64,000 bases of DNA from Oasisia sp. SBJ-2009 (Eukaryota; Annelida; Polychaeta; Sabellida; Siboglinidae): the NCBI GenBank assembly GCA_964017155.1, contig OZ024864.1, positions 28,669,134 to 28,733,133 of the forward strand, read 5' to 3'. The translations under genes were made by a program, and so were the position numbers. Positions 1 to 11,792 of this stretch are shown one piece after another. Under the pieces are notes generated by a model, which ran no database searches, was not told the DNA's origin, and worked only from the letters and a program-made list of their open reading frames with translations. Position 1 is the stretch's first letter. Every line of letters begins with the position of its first letter.

Positions 1-254
1 CGTATAGATACAACAGTCTCCCCTGGACTAATGCCACAGACGATGCGATACAATAACAGTCTCCCGTGGACTAATGCCAGAGACGATGCGATACAATAAC
101 AGTCTCCCTTGGACTAATGCCAGACACGATGCGATACAATAACGGTCTCCCGTGGACTAATGCCAGAGATGATGCGATACAATAACATTCTCCCGTGGTC
201 TAATGCCAGAGACGATGCGATACAATAACAGTCTCCCTTGGACTAATGCCAGAG

Positions 255-513
255 ACGATGCGTTACAATAACGGTCTCCCGTTGACTAATGCCAGGGATG
301 ATGCGATACAATAACAGTCTCCCGTGGACTAATGCCAGAGATGATGCGATACAATAACAGTCTCCCTTGGACTAATGCCAGATATGATGCGTTACAATAA
401 CGGTCTCCCGTTGACTAATGCCAGGGATGATGCGATACAATAACAGTCTCCCGTGGACTAATGCCAGAGATGATGCGATACAATAACAGTCTCCCTTGGA
501 CTAATGCCAGAGA
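255..513. repeat. Trimeric (129-bp) higher-order repeat inside the 43-bp array
   Basis: A three-unit block marked by the rare variants GATGCGTTAC and CCCGTTGAC, then GCCAGGGATG, occurs at about 258 and again 129 bp (3 x 43) later at about 387. The three units in each block share the same order of variants, so they were duplicated as a block rather than one unit at a time. The last unit of the second copy differs slightly (AGAGATG for AGATATG). Confidence 0.8.
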
Positions 514-1329
514 TGATGCGATACAATAACAGTCTCCCTTGGACTAATGCCAGATATGATGCGATACAATAACAGTCTCCCGTGGACTAATGCCAGAGAT
601 GATGCGATACAATAACAGTCTCCCGTGGACTAATACCTAGATGATGCGATACAATAACGGTCTCCCGTGGACTAATGCCAGAGATGATGCGATACAATAA
701 CAGTCTCCCGTGGACTAATGCCAGAGATGATGCGATACAATAACGGTCTCCCGTGGACTAATGCCAGAGACGATGCGATACAATAACGGTCTCTCGTGGA
801 GTAATGCCAGAGACGATGCGATAAAATAACAGTCTCCCGTGGACTAATGCCAGAGACGATGCGGAAAAACAACGGTCTCCCGTGGACTAATGCCAGAGAC
901 GATGCGATACAATAACGGTCTCCCGTAGACTAATGCCAGAGATGATGCGATACAATAACAGTCTCCCGTGGACTAATGCCAGAGATTATGCGATACAATA
1001 ACGGTCTCCCGTGGACTAATGCCAGAGATGATGCGGTACAATAACGGTCTCCCGTGGACTAATGCCAGAGACGATGCGATACAATAACAGTCTCCCTTGG
1101 ACTAATGCCAGAGACGATGCGATACAATATCGGTCTCCCGTGGACTAATGCCAGAGACGATGCGATACAATAACAGTCTCCCGTGGACTAATGCCAGAGA
1201 TGATGCGATACAATAACATTCTCCCGTGGACTAATGCCAGAGACGATGCGATACAATAACAGTCTCCCGTAGACTAATGCCAGAGACAATGCGATACAAT
1301 AACAGTCTCCCGTGGACTAATGCCAGAGA

Positions 1330-1520
1330 CGATGCGAAAAAACAACGGTCTCCCGTGGACTAATGCCAGAGACGATGCGATACAATAACAGTCTCCCGTG
1401 GACTAATGCCAGAGACGATGCGAAAAAACAACGGTCTCCCGTGGACTAATTCCAGAGACGATGCGAAAAAACAACGGTCTCCCGTGGACTAATGCCAGAG
1501 ATGATGCGAAGAAACAAGTC
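1330..1520. repeat. A-rich variant subfamily of the 43-bp unit
   Basis: Units near 1334, 1420, 1463 and 1505 replace GCGATACAATAAC with forms such as GCGAAAAAACAACGG or GCGAAGAAACAAG. A related unit sits alone near 860. The clustering at the right end of the array indicates local spread of a variant unit. Confidence 0.75.
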
Positions 1521-1625
1521 TCCCGTGGACTAATGCCAAAGACGATGCGATACAATAACAGTCTCCCATAGAGACGATGCGATACAACAGCATTCTCCCG
1601 TGGATTTAATGCGAGAGACAATGCA

Positions 1626-1876
1626 ATACCAACGGATGTTTTTTTAACCGTACACGTGTGAAATTATTACAGCTTTATAAGTAGAAATTGTAAAAAAAAA
1701 TTGTACGTTTAAACAATTGTAAAATCGCTAGACTCAACTGAATGTATATGTCAAGATTATTCTCTCATTGAGTTCTTGTTAAATAATATTCAGGGTTCCT
1801 ATGTATAAGCAGTGTGCACAAAAGTGAATGAAACACGACAACACCTTGTTACTGGCTAGGCACTATGTTCATGTGA
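1626..1876. other. AT-rich single-copy spacer
   Basis: About 250 bases with no tandem structure. It holds A/T runs (for example TTTTTTT near 1638 and an A run near 1693). I see no gene, RNA or transposon signature. It separates the 43-bp minisatellite from the compound microsatellite. Confidence 0.7.
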
Positions 1877-2250
<374 letters not shown>

Positions 2251-2362
2251 TCTAATAAAAAAATACATTATGTGTGTTTCCTATATTTAGGTAAATGTTC
2301 CTATTGTGTTTGTCACGTATGAACTAACTTGTCGTCTCGTCTGAGGACGGACATTTGTGATG
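2251..2362. other. Short single-copy flank left of the composite duplication
   Basis: About 110 bases following the CA tract, ending where homology with the later copies at 4974 and 10445 begins. It is not repeated in the window, so it marks the original left border of the composite unit. No coding or RNA feature is visible. Confidence 0.65.
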
Positions 2363-3389
2363 TTGTAAAACCACCATTTGAACCGCTCTGCACACTTATT
2401 GATTCAACATGACACATGCCACCGCGAATTCTTATCTTATTTCTTATAAGCAATATACAGCTATAAACATTAACTGCAGTATATGGCAAGTTAGATAAGT
2501 CATTCATAAGCATGTCTTATGTAGATTGTGAAAGCTGAAATAACTGGAATCTGGATATATATTATTGATAAATTATCTTGGTCATTAGTGATTAATAACA
2601 TATAAGTATACAAAAATAGATGCATAACTTTATGTGAATGTCTCATATTGACTCGATTGACATAACACATTATAATAATAATTATAATACATTATAACTA
2701 TATTTCAATTATGAAGAGATTACTTTAAGACGTCCAGAACACATCGATGTAAAATATAGACAACGACAGCCACAGTGTTAATTTAATTATTATTTATTAC
2801 AACTGATTAGGTAAATAAGTGCAGGGGTACGCATTAGTCCATCTCATCAACACAGAACGGCCATATTGTATGTAGCGAGTGGTGCTGGAGGTTTAACGAG
2901 AAAAGGGTATTTGAATAGGAATTCCAAGTATGCCATAATTTATAGGTACTTTTCATGCAATGACGTCAGAATGACAAAAAACGGGAATGTGTACCTTAGA
3001 CGAAGAGTTGTATTAAGATTTGAACTGGAACGTTGCATAGCAGACTTTGTAAACTGTGCATTTCGGTATAAGTGTATAAAATTACGCATTACAACAAATG
3101 AAACCGAGAATACATTATACATATGTGTCTGGGCACTGCGAATACAACACATTTGATGGATGACTTCGAAATACACGAGCGTTCGGTGCCTCGTTACTCC
3201 ATTTATTAAGACGTGTCGTGTGAAAAGACACATTCGTCACTGAGCTTGACAGATGTTCGTTTTATTCTCAATTTATTAAACGTGTTCATCAGATATCTTC
3301 GTTGTACGACACGACCACTTCGACAGCGATAGGAGAGAAATCCATTTGCTCTATTAATGATAGTTTATGCTGACAAGAGTCGAACAACA
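2363..3389. repeat. Composite unit copy A1, single-copy AT-rich leader
   Basis: First of three near-identical ~1.03-kb leaders (others at 4974 and 10445; offsets 2,611 and 8,082). It is AT-rich with no internal tandem repeat. Open frames of 96-97 codons exist on both strands (2866-3156 plus, 2940-3233 minus) but they overlap each other, match no family I know and are conserved only because the DNA was recently copied, so I do not call a gene. A1 differs from A2 and A3 together at several bases (for example 2697-2704 ACTATATT versus ACTCTATT; GTAAACTG versus GTCAACTG near 3050), so A1 is the outgroup copy. Confidence 0.9.
2961..2968. promoter_or_regulatory. Palindromic CRE-like octamer TGACGTCA (A1)
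   Basis: Perfect TGACGTCA, the consensus binding site of CREB/ATF bZIP factors, in the leader of copy A1. A perfect 8-mer can occur by chance. No TATA box or transcript start is evident nearby. Identical copies lie in A2 and A3. Confidence 0.2.
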
Positions 3390-4973
3390 GGTTCTCTCTA
3401 CAATACACGGAGGAAGCCTTTGTGGTACCAGGTTCTCTACAATGCACGGAGAGAGCCTTTGTGGCACAAGGTTCACTACAATACAAGGAGAGGGCTTTGT
3501 GGCATCAGGTTCTCTACAATGCACGGAGAGAGCCTTTGTGGCACCTGTTTCTCTACAATGCACGGAGAGAGCCTTTGTGACACCAGGTTCTCTACAACGC
3601 ACGAAGAGAGCCTTTGTGGCACAAGGTTCTCTACAATACACGGAGAGAGAATTTGTGGCACCAGGTTCTCTACAATGAACGGAGAGAGCCTTTGTGACAC
3701 CGGGTTCTCTACAATGCACATATACAGCCTTTGTGGCACCAGGTTCTCTACAATGCACGGAGAGACCCTTTGTGGCACCGGGTTCTCTACAATGCACGGA
3801 GAGAGCCTTTGTGGCACCGGGTTCTCTACAACGCACGGAGAGAGTCTTTGTGACACTGGGTTCTCTACAACGCACGGAGAGAGTCTTTTTGACACCGGGT
3901 TCTTTACAACGCACGGAGAGAGTCTTTCTGACACCCGGTTCTCTACAACGCACGGAGAGAGCCTGTGTGGCACCGTGTTCTCTAAAATGCACGGAGAGAG
4001 CCTTTGTGACACCGGGTTCTCTACAACGCACGGAGAGAGCCTTTGTGGCACCGGGTTCTCTAAAATGCACGGAGAGAGTCTTTGTGGCAACAGGTTCTCT
4101 ACAACGCACGGAGAGAGCCTATGTGGCCCCAGGTTCTCTACAATGCACGGAGAGAGCCTTTGTGGCACCGGGTTCTCTACAATGCACGGAGAGAGCCTTT
4201 GTGGCACCGGGTTCTCTACAACGCACGGAGAGAGCGTTTGTGGCACCTGGTTCTCTACAACGCACGGAGAGAGCATTTGTGGCACCAGGTTCTCTACAAT
4301 GAACGGAGAGAGCCTTTGTGACACCGGGTTCTCTACAATGCACATATACAGCCTTTGTGGCACCAGGTTCTCTACAATGCACGGAGAGAGCCTTTGTGGC
4401 ACCGGGTTCTCTACAATGCACGGAGAGAGCCTTTGTGGCAGCGGGTTCTCTACAACACACGGATAGAGTCTTTGTGACACCGGGTTTTCTACAACGCATG
4501 GAGAGCCTTTGTGGCACCGGCTTCTCTACAATGCACGGAGAGAGCCTTTGTGGCACCGGGTTCTCTACAATGCACGGAGAGAGCCTTTGTGGCACCGGGT
4601 TCTCTACAACGCACGGAGAGAGCGTTTGTGGCACCTGGTTCTCTTCAACGCACGGAGAGAGCATTTGTGGCACCAGGTTCTCTACAATGAACGGAGAGAG
4701 CCTTTGTGACACCGGGTTCTCTACAATGCACATATACAGCCTTTGTGGCACCAGGTTCTCTACAATGCACGGAGAGAGCCTTTGTGGCACCGGGTTCTCT
4801 ACAATGCACGGAGAGAGCCTTTGTGGCAGCGGGTTCTCTACAACACACGGATAGAGTCTTTGTGACACCGGGTTTTCTACAACGCATGGAGAGCCTTTGT
4901 GGCACCGGCTTCTCTACAATGCACGGAGAGAGCCTTTGTGGCACCGGGTTTTCTACAACGCACGGAGAGAGCC
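3390..4973. repeat. 39-bp minisatellite array of A1
   Basis: About 40 units of 39 bp. Each has GGTTCTCT, an 11-base loop, AGAGAGCC, then a 12-base linker TTTGTGGCACCG. The two arms pair with one G-T wobble, giving an 8-bp hairpin per unit. Recurrent variants are AATGCAC/AACGCAC, GCCTTT/GTCTTT/GCGTTT, GTGGCACC/GTGACACC, and CATATACAG replacing CGGAGAGAG in one unit class. GC is about 56%. Unit length 39 is a multiple of three with no stop in several frames, so long 13-residue-periodic open frames appear on both strands. Substitutions change residues in every frame, so I do not call a protein. Confidence 0.95.
4140..4915. repeat. 388-bp higher-order repeat, two copies (A1)
   Basis: The segment from about 4140 is repeated 388 bp later (for example the CATATACAG unit near 4337 and 4725). 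388 is ten units of 39 minus two, because each copy includes one 37-bp unit in which CACGGAGAGAGCC has become CATGGAGAGCC (near 4497 and 4885). The 37-bp unit shifts the reading phase. Confidence 0.85.
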
Positions 4974-6000
4974 TTGTAAAACCACCATTTGAAACGCTCT
5001 GCACACTTATTGATTCAACATGACACATGCCACCGCGAATTCTTATCTTATTTCTTATAAGCAATATACAGCTATAAACATTAACTGCAGTATATGGCAA
5101 GTTAGATAAGTCATTCATAAGCATGTATTATGTAGATTGTGAAAGCTGAAATAACTGGAATCTGGATATATATTATTGATAAATTATCATGGTCATTAGT
5201 GATTAATAACATATAAGTATACAAAAATAGATGCATAACTTTATGTGAATGTCTCATATTGACTCGATTGACATAACACATTATAATAATAATTATAATA
5301 CATTATAACTCTATTTCAATTATGAAGAGATTACTTTAAGACGTCCAGAACACATCGATGTAAAATATAGACAACGACAGCCACAGTGTTAATTTAATTA
5401 TTATTTATTACAACTGATTAGGTAAATAAGTGCAGGGGTACGCATTAGTCCATCTCATCAACACAGAACGGCCATATTGTATGTAGCGAGTGGTGCTGGA
5501 GGTTTAACGAGAAAAGGGTATTTGAATAGGAATTCCAAGTATGCCATAATTTATAGGTACTTTTCATGCAATGACGTCAGAATGACAAAAAACGGGAATG
5601 TGTACCTTAGACGAAGAGTTGTATTAAGATTTGAACTGGAACGTTGCATAGCAGACTTTGTCAACTGTGCATTTCGGTATAAGTGTATAAAATTACGCAT
5701 TACAACAAATGAAACCGAGAATACATTATCCATATGCGTCTGGGCACTGCGAATACAACACATTTGATGGATGACTTCGAAATACACGAGCGTTCGGTGC
5801 CTCGTTACTCCATTTATTAAGACGTGTCGTGTGAAAAGACACATTCGTCACTGAGCTTGACAGATGTTCGTTTTATTCTCAATTTATTAAACGTGTTCAT
5901 CAGATATCTTCGTTGTACGACACGACCACTTCGACAGCGATAGGAGAGAAATCCATTTGCTCTATTAATGATAGTTTATGCTGACAAGAGTCGAACAACA
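4974..6000. repeat. Composite unit copy A2, single-copy AT-rich leader
   Basis: Second copy of the leader, directly joined to the end of the A1 array. At the join, array sequence GAGAGCCTT passes into leader sequence TTGTAAAACC with a two-base TT overlap. The copy shares several diagnostic bases with A3 against A1. It contains no supported gene. Confidence 0.9.
5572..5579. promoter_or_regulatory. Palindromic CRE-like octamer TGACGTCA (A2)
   Basis: Copy of the octamer at 2961, carried along by the duplication. It has no independent support as a functional site. Confidence 0.2.
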
Positions 6001-6187
6001 GGTTCTCTCTACAATACACGGAGGAAGCCTTTGTGGTACCAGGTTCTCTACAATGAACGGAGAGAGCCTTTGTGGCACAAGGTTCACTACAATACAAGGA
6101 GAGGGCTTTGTGGCATCAGGTTCTCTACAATGCACGGAGAGAGCCTTTGTGACACCAGGTTCTCTACAACGCACGAAGAGAGCCTTT

Positions 6188-6282
6188 AATTTTAGTATTT
6201 TTCTTGTGCAGCGCATCGATCCGCCATGCGGGAATTAGCGCTATATAAAAACGGTATTATTATTATTATATTATTATTATTT
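6188..6282 (+). mobile_element. SINE-like 3' tail insertion (A2)
   Basis: A 95-bp insertion interrupts one 39-bp unit. The empty site in A1 (GAGAGCCTTTGTGGCAC near 3610) is reconstituted exactly on removal. It contains AGCGCTATATAAAA followed by a run of ATT/TTA triplets. That layout is typical of the 3' end of tRNA-derived SINEs and their LINE partners in many animals. No A box or B box is visible, so it would be a 5'-truncated copy. There is no target duplication beyond two or three T residues. Family assignment is inference. Confidence 0.55.
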
Positions 6283-6677
6283 GTGGCACAAGGTTCTCTA
6301 CAATACACGGAGAGAGAATTTGTGGCACCAGGTTCTCTACAATGAACGGAGAGAGCCTTTGTGACACCGGGTTCTCTACAATGCACATATACAGCCTTTG
6401 TGGCACCAGGTTCTCTACAATGCACGGAGAGACCCTTTGTGGCACCGGGTTCTCTACAATGCACGGAGAGAGCCTTTGTGGCACCGGGTTCTCTACAACG
6501 CACGGAGAGAGTCTTTGTGACACTGGGTTCTCTACAACGCACGGAGAGAGTCTTTTTGACACAGGGTTCTTTACAACGCACGGAGAGAGTCTTTCTGACA
6601 CCCGGTTCTTTACAACGCACGGAGAGAGCCTGTGTGGCACCGTGTTCTCTAAAATGCACGGAGAGAGCCTTTGTGAC

Positions 6678-8040
6678 ACCGGGTTCTCTACAACGCACGG
6701 AGAGAGCCTTTGTGGCACCGGGTTCTCTAAAATGCACGGAGAGAGTCTTTGTGGCAACACGTTCTCTACAACGCACGGAGAGAGCCTATGTGGCCCCAGG
6801 TTCTCTACAATGCACGGAGAGAGCCTTTGTGGCACCGGGTTCTCTACAATGCACGGAGAGAGCCTTTGTGGCACCGGGTTCTCTACAACGCACGGAGAGA
6901 GCGTTTGTGGCACCTGGTTCTCTACAACGCACGGAGAGAGCATTTGTGGCACCAGGTTCTCTACAATGAACGGAGAGAGCCTTTGTGACACCGGGTTCTC
7001 TACAATGCACATATACAGCCTTTGTGGCACCAGGTTCTCTACAATGCACGGAGAGAGCCTTTGTGGCACCGGGTTCTCTACAATGCACGGAGAGAGCCTT
7101 TGTGGCAGCGGGTTCTCTACAACACACGGATAGAGTCTTTGTGACACCGGGTTTTCTACAACGCATGGAGAGCCTTTGTGGCACCGGCTTCTCTACAATG
7201 CACGGAGAGAGCCTTTGTGGCACCGGGTTTTCTACAACGCACGGAGAGAGCCTTTGTGACACCGGGTTCTCCACAACGCACGGAGAGAGCCTTTGTGGCA
7301 CCGGGTTCTCTAAAATGCACGGAGAGAGCCTTTGTGATACCGGGTTCTCTACAACGAACGCAGAGAGCCTTTGTGGCACCGGGTTCTCTAACATGCACGG
7401 AGAGATTCTTTGTGGCACCAGGTTCTCTACAACGCACGGAGAGAGCCTTTGTGGCACCAGGTTCTCTACAATGCACGGATAGAGCCTTTGTGGCACCGGG
7501 TTCTCTACAATGCACGGAGAGAGTCTTTGTGACACCGGGTTCTCTACAACGCACGGAGAAAGTCTTTTTGACACCCGGTTCTCTACAACGCACGGAGAGA
7601 GCCTTTGTGGCACCAGGTTTTCTACAATGCACGGAGAGACCCTTTGTGGCACCGGGTTCTCTACAATGCACGGAGAGAGCCTTTGTGGCACCGGGTTCTC
7701 TACAACGCACGGAGAGAGTCTTTGTGACACCGGGTTCTCTACAACGCACGGAGAGAGTCTTTTTGACACCCGGTTCTCTACAACGCACGGAGAGAGCCTG
7801 TGTGGCACCGTGTTCTCTACAACGCACGGAGAGAGCCTGTGTGGCACCGTGTTCTCTAATGTGCACGGAGAGAGCCTTTGTGACACCGGGTTCTCTACAA
7901 CGCAAGGAGAGAGCCTTTGTGGCACCGGGTTCTCTAAAATGCACGGAGAGAGTCTTTTTGACACCCGGTTCTCTACAACGCACGGAGAGAGCCTTTGTGG
8001 CACCAGGTTCTCTACAACGCACGGAGAGAGCCTTTATGGC
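6678..8040. repeat. 1,363-bp higher-order repeat of 39-bp units, copy 1
   Basis: Thirty-five units minus two bases. The two-base deficit is a single 37-bp unit near 7157 (CATGGAGAGCC). The block is repeated at 8041. Across it, the variant order in the two copies appears identical by eye, including rare units such as ACGAACGCAGAGAG and TCTAATGTGCAC. Confidence 0.88.
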
Positions 8041-9403
8041 ACCGGGTTCTCTACAACGCACGGAGAGAGCCTTTGTGGCACCGGGTTCTCTAAAATGCAC
8101 GGAGAGAGTCTTTGTGGCAACACGTTCTCTACAACGCACGGAGAGAGCCTATGTGGCCCCAGGTTCTCTACAATGCACGGAGAGAGCCTTTGTGGCACCG
8201 GGTTCTCTACAATGCACGGAGAGAGCCTTTGTGGCACCGGGTTCTCTACAACGCACGGAGAGAGCGTTTGTGGCACCTGGTTCTCTACAACGCACGGAGA
8301 GAGCATTTGTGGCACCAGGTTCTCTACAATGAACGGAGAGAGCCTTTGTGACACCGGGTTCTCTACAATGCACATATACAGCCTTTGTGGCACCAGGTTC
8401 TCTACAATGCACGGAGAGAGCCTTTGTGGCACCGGGTTCTCTACAATGCACGGAGAGAGCCTTTGTGGCAGCGGGTTCTCTACAACACACGGATAGAGTC
8501 TTTGTGACACCGGGTTTTCTACAACGCATGGAGAGCCTTTGTGGCACCGGCTTCTCTACAATGCACGGAGAGAGCCTTTGTGGCACCGGGTTTTCTACAA
8601 CGCACGGAGAGAGCCTTTGTGACACCGGGTTCTCCACAACGCACGGAGAGAGCCTTTGTGGCACCGGGTTCTCTAAAATGCACGGAGAGAGCCTTTGTGA
8701 TACCGGGTTCTCTACAACGAACGCAGAGAGCCTTTGTGGCACCGGGTTCTCTAACATGCACGGAGAGATTCTTTGTGGCACCAGGTTCTCTACAACGCAC
8801 GGAGAGAGCCTTTGTGGCACCAGGTTCTCTACAATGCACGGATAGAGCCTTTGTGGCACCGGGTTCTCTACAATGCACGGAGAGAGTCTTTGTGACACCG
8901 GGTTCTCTACAACGCACGGAGAAAGTCTTTTTGACACCCGGTTCTCTACAACGCACGGAGAGAGCCTTTGTGGCACCAGGTTTTCTACAATGCACGGAGA
9001 GACCCTTTGTGGCACCGGGTTCTCTACAATGCACGGAGAGAGCCTTTGTGGCACCGGGTTCTCTACAACGCACGGAGAGAGTCTTTGTGACACCGGGTTC
9101 TCTACAACGCACGGAGAGAGTCTTTTTGACACCCGGTTCTCTACAACGCACGGAGAGAGCCTGTGTGGCACCGTGTTCTCTACAACGCACGGAGAGAGCC
9201 TGTGTGGCACCGTGTTCTCTAATGTGCACGGAGAGAGCCTTTGTGACACCGGGTTCTCTACAACGCAAGGAGAGAGCCTTTGTGGCACCGGGTTCTCTAA
9301 AATGCACGGAGAGAGTCTTTTTGACACCCGGTTCTCTACAACGCACGGAGAGAGCCTTTGTGGCACCAGGTTCTCTACAACGCACGGAGAGAGCCTTTAT
9401 GGC
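8041..9403. repeat. 1,363-bp higher-order repeat of 39-bp units, copy 2
   Basis: Offset exactly 1,363 from copy 1, with its own 37-bp unit near 8520. It leaves the pattern after 9430, where the rare variant GCGTTTGTTGCTCC appears. That variant is also found at about 13570 in A3, showing that A3's single block ends like this second copy. A third, partial copy follows from about 9482 (offset 1,441). Confidence 0.88.
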
Positions 9404-9610
9404 ACCGGGTTCTCTACAACGCACGGAGAGAGCGTTTGTTGCTCCTGGTTCTCTAAAATGCACGGAGAGAGCCTTTGTGACACCGGGTTCTCTACAACGC
9501 ACGGAGAGAGCCTTTGTGGCACCGGGTTCTCTAAAATGCACGGAGAGAGTCTTTGTGGCAACAGGTTCTCTACAACGCACGGAGAGAGCCTATGTGGCCC
9601 CAGGTTCTCT

Positions 9611-10386
9611 ACAATGCACGGAGAGAGCCTTTGTGGCACCGGGTTCTCTACAATGCACGGAGAGAGCCTTTGTGGCACCGGGTTCTCTACAACGCACGGA
9701 GAGAGCGTTTGTGGCACCTGGTTCTCTACAACGCACGGAGAGAGCATTTGTGGCACCAGGTTCTCTACAATGAACGGAGAGAGCCTTTGTGACACCGGGT
9801 TCTCTACAATGCACATATACAACCTTTGTGGCACCAGGTTCTCTACAATGCACGGAGAGAGCCTTTGTGGCACCGGGTTCTCTACAATGCACGGAGAGAG
9901 CCTTTGTGGCAGCGGGTTCTCTACAACACACGGATAGAGTCTTTGTGACACCGGGTTTTCTACAACGCATGGAGAGCCTTTGTGGCACCGGCTTCTCTAC
10001 AATGCACGGAGAGAGCCTTTGTGGCACCGGGTTCTCTACAATGCACGGAGAGAGCCTTTGTGGCACCGGGTTCTCTACAACGCACGGAGAGAGCGTTTGT
10101 GGCACCTGGTTCTCTACAACGCACGGAGAGAGCATTTGTGGCACCAGGTTCTCTACAATGAACGGAGAGAGCCTTTGTGACACCGGGTTCTCTACAATGC
10201 ACATATACAGCCTTTGTGGCACCAGGTTGTCTACAATGCACGGAGAGAGCCTTTGTGGCACCGGGTTCTCTACAATGCACGGAGAGAGCCTTTGTGGCAG
10301 CGGGTTCTCTACAACACACGGATAGAGTCTTTGTGACACCGGGTTTTCTACAACGCATGGAGAGCCTTTGTGGCACCGGCTTCTCT
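9611..10386. repeat. 388-bp higher-order repeat, two copies (A2)
   Basis: Counterpart of the pair at 4140-4915, offset 5,471. It has 37-bp units near 9961 and 10350. The same doublet at the ends of A1 and A2 shows it existed before A1 and A2 separated. A3 lacks the doublet. Confidence 0.85.
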
Positions 10387-10444
10387 ACAATGCACGGAGA
10401 GAGCCTTTGTGGCACCGGGTTTTCTACAACGCACGGAGAGAGTC

Positions 10445-11471
10445 TTGTAAAACCACCATTTGAACCGCTCTGCACACTTATTGATTCAACATGACACATG
10501 CCACCGCGAATTCTTATCTTATTTCTTATAAGCAATATACAGCTATAAACATTAACTGCAGTATATGGCAAGTTAGATAAGTCATTCATAAGCATGTATT
10601 ATGTAGATTGTGAAAGCTGAAATAACTGGAATCTGGATATATATTATTGATAAATTATCATGGTCATTAGTGATTAATAACATATAAGTATACAAAAATA
10701 GATGCATAACTTTATGTGAATGTCTCATATTGACTCGATTGACATAACACATTATAATAATAATTATAATACATTATAACTCTATTTCAATTATGAAGAG
10801 ATTACTTTAAGACGTCCAGAACACATCGATGTAAAATATAGACAACGACAGCCACAGTGTTAATTTAATTATTATTTATTACAACTGATTAGGTAAATAA
10901 GTGCAGGGGTACGCATTAGTCCATCTCATCAACACAGAACGGCCATATTGTATGTAGCGAGTGGTGCTGGAGGTTTAACGAGAAAAGGGTATTTGAATAG
11001 GAATTCCAAGTATGCCATAATTTATAGGTACTTTTCATGCAATGACGTCAGAATGACAAAAAACGGGAATGTGTACCTTAGACGAAGAGTTGTATTAAGA
11101 TTTGAACTGGAACGTTGCATAGCAGACTTTGTCAACTGTGCATTTCGGTATAAGTGTATAAAATTACGCATTACAACAAATGAAACCGAGAATACATTAT
11201 CCATATGCGTCTGGGCACTGCGAATACAACACATTTGATGGATGACTTCGAAATACACGAGCGTTCGGTGCCTCGTTACTCCATTTATTAAGACGAGTCG
11301 TGTGAAAAGACACATTCGTCACTGAGCTTGACAGATGTTCGTTTTATTCTCAATTTATTAAACGTGTTCATCAGATATCTTCGTTGTACGACACGACCAC
11401 TTCGACAGCGATAGGAGAGAAATCCATTTGCTCTATTAATGATAGTTTATGCTGACAAGAGTCGAACAACA
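10445..11471. repeat. Composite unit copy A3, single-copy AT-rich leader
   Basis: Third leader, offset 5,471 from A2, joined to the A2 array through GAGAGTCTTGTAAAACC. The same join position as A1/A2 implies the whole leader-plus-array unit is repeated in tandem. It carries the A2-type diagnostic bases (GTCAACTG, CCATATGCG) plus a private change (GACGAGTCG for GACGTGTCG near 11295). Confidence 0.9.
11043..11050. promoter_or_regulatory. Palindromic CRE-like octamer TGACGTCA (A3)
   Basis: Third copy of the octamer at 2961, carried in the duplicated leader. It has no independent support. Confidence 0.2.
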
Positions 11472-11697
11472 GGTTCTCTCTACAATACACGGAGGAAGCC
11501 TTTGTGGTACCAGGTTCTCTACAATGCACGGAGAGAGCCTTTGTGGCACAAGGTTCACTACAATACAAGGAGAGGGCTTTGTGGCATCAGGTTCTCTACA
11601 ATGCACGGAGAGAGCCTTTGTGGCACCTGTTTCTCTACAATGCACGGAGAGAGCCTTTGTGACACCAGGTTCTCTACAACGCACGAAGAGAGCCTTT

Positions 11698-11792
11698 AAT
11701 TTTAGTATTTTTCTTGTGCAGCGCATCGATCCGCCATGCGGGAATTAGCGCTATATAAAAACGGTATTATTATTATTATATTATTATTATTT
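11698..11792 (+). mobile_element. SINE-like 3' tail insertion (A3)
   Basis: Same 95-bp insertion at the same position in the same unit as at 6188, and I see no base difference between them. It was therefore inherited by duplication, not inserted twice. It is absent from A1. Confidence 0.55.

Larger units (their letters stand above)
1..1625. repeat. 43-bp minisatellite array (right end; left end outside window)
   Basis: About 38 head-to-tail units of 43 bp. The motif GATGCGATACAATAAC recurs every 43 bases (for example GATGCG at 42 and 85). Units differ at a few recurrent sites: A/G before GTCTCCC, G/T in CCGTGG versus CCTTGG, and C/T in GAGACGATG versus GAGATGATG. Each unit carries an inverted repeat GTCTC...GAGAC about 21 bases apart. 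The last two units (about 1559-1625) are shortened and degenerate, as expected at an array edge. GC is about 49%. The array begins before base 1. Frames of 66-72 codons inside it are by-products of the repeat. Confidence 0.97.
6001..10444. repeat. 39-bp minisatellite array of A2 (interrupted once)
   Basis: About 110 units of the 39-bp family, the longest of the three 39-bp arrays. It starts like A1 but lacks one early unit that A1 and A3 both have (CACCTGTTTCTC, near 3541 and 11625). It is interrupted by a 95-bp SINE-like insertion at 6188. Most of the extra length compared with A1 comes from a 1,363-bp higher-order block present twice plus a partial third copy. The last ~800 bp match the end of A1 at an offset of 5,471, so A1 and A2 share both array ends. 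Confidence 0.95.

Noticed and set aside
2866..3156. 96-codon frame in the leader, conserved in three copies (also at 5477 and 10948)
   Set aside because: Conservation is explained by recent duplication of the whole leader. A 97-codon frame overlaps it on the other strand, no family is recognisable, and no regulatory context was seen.
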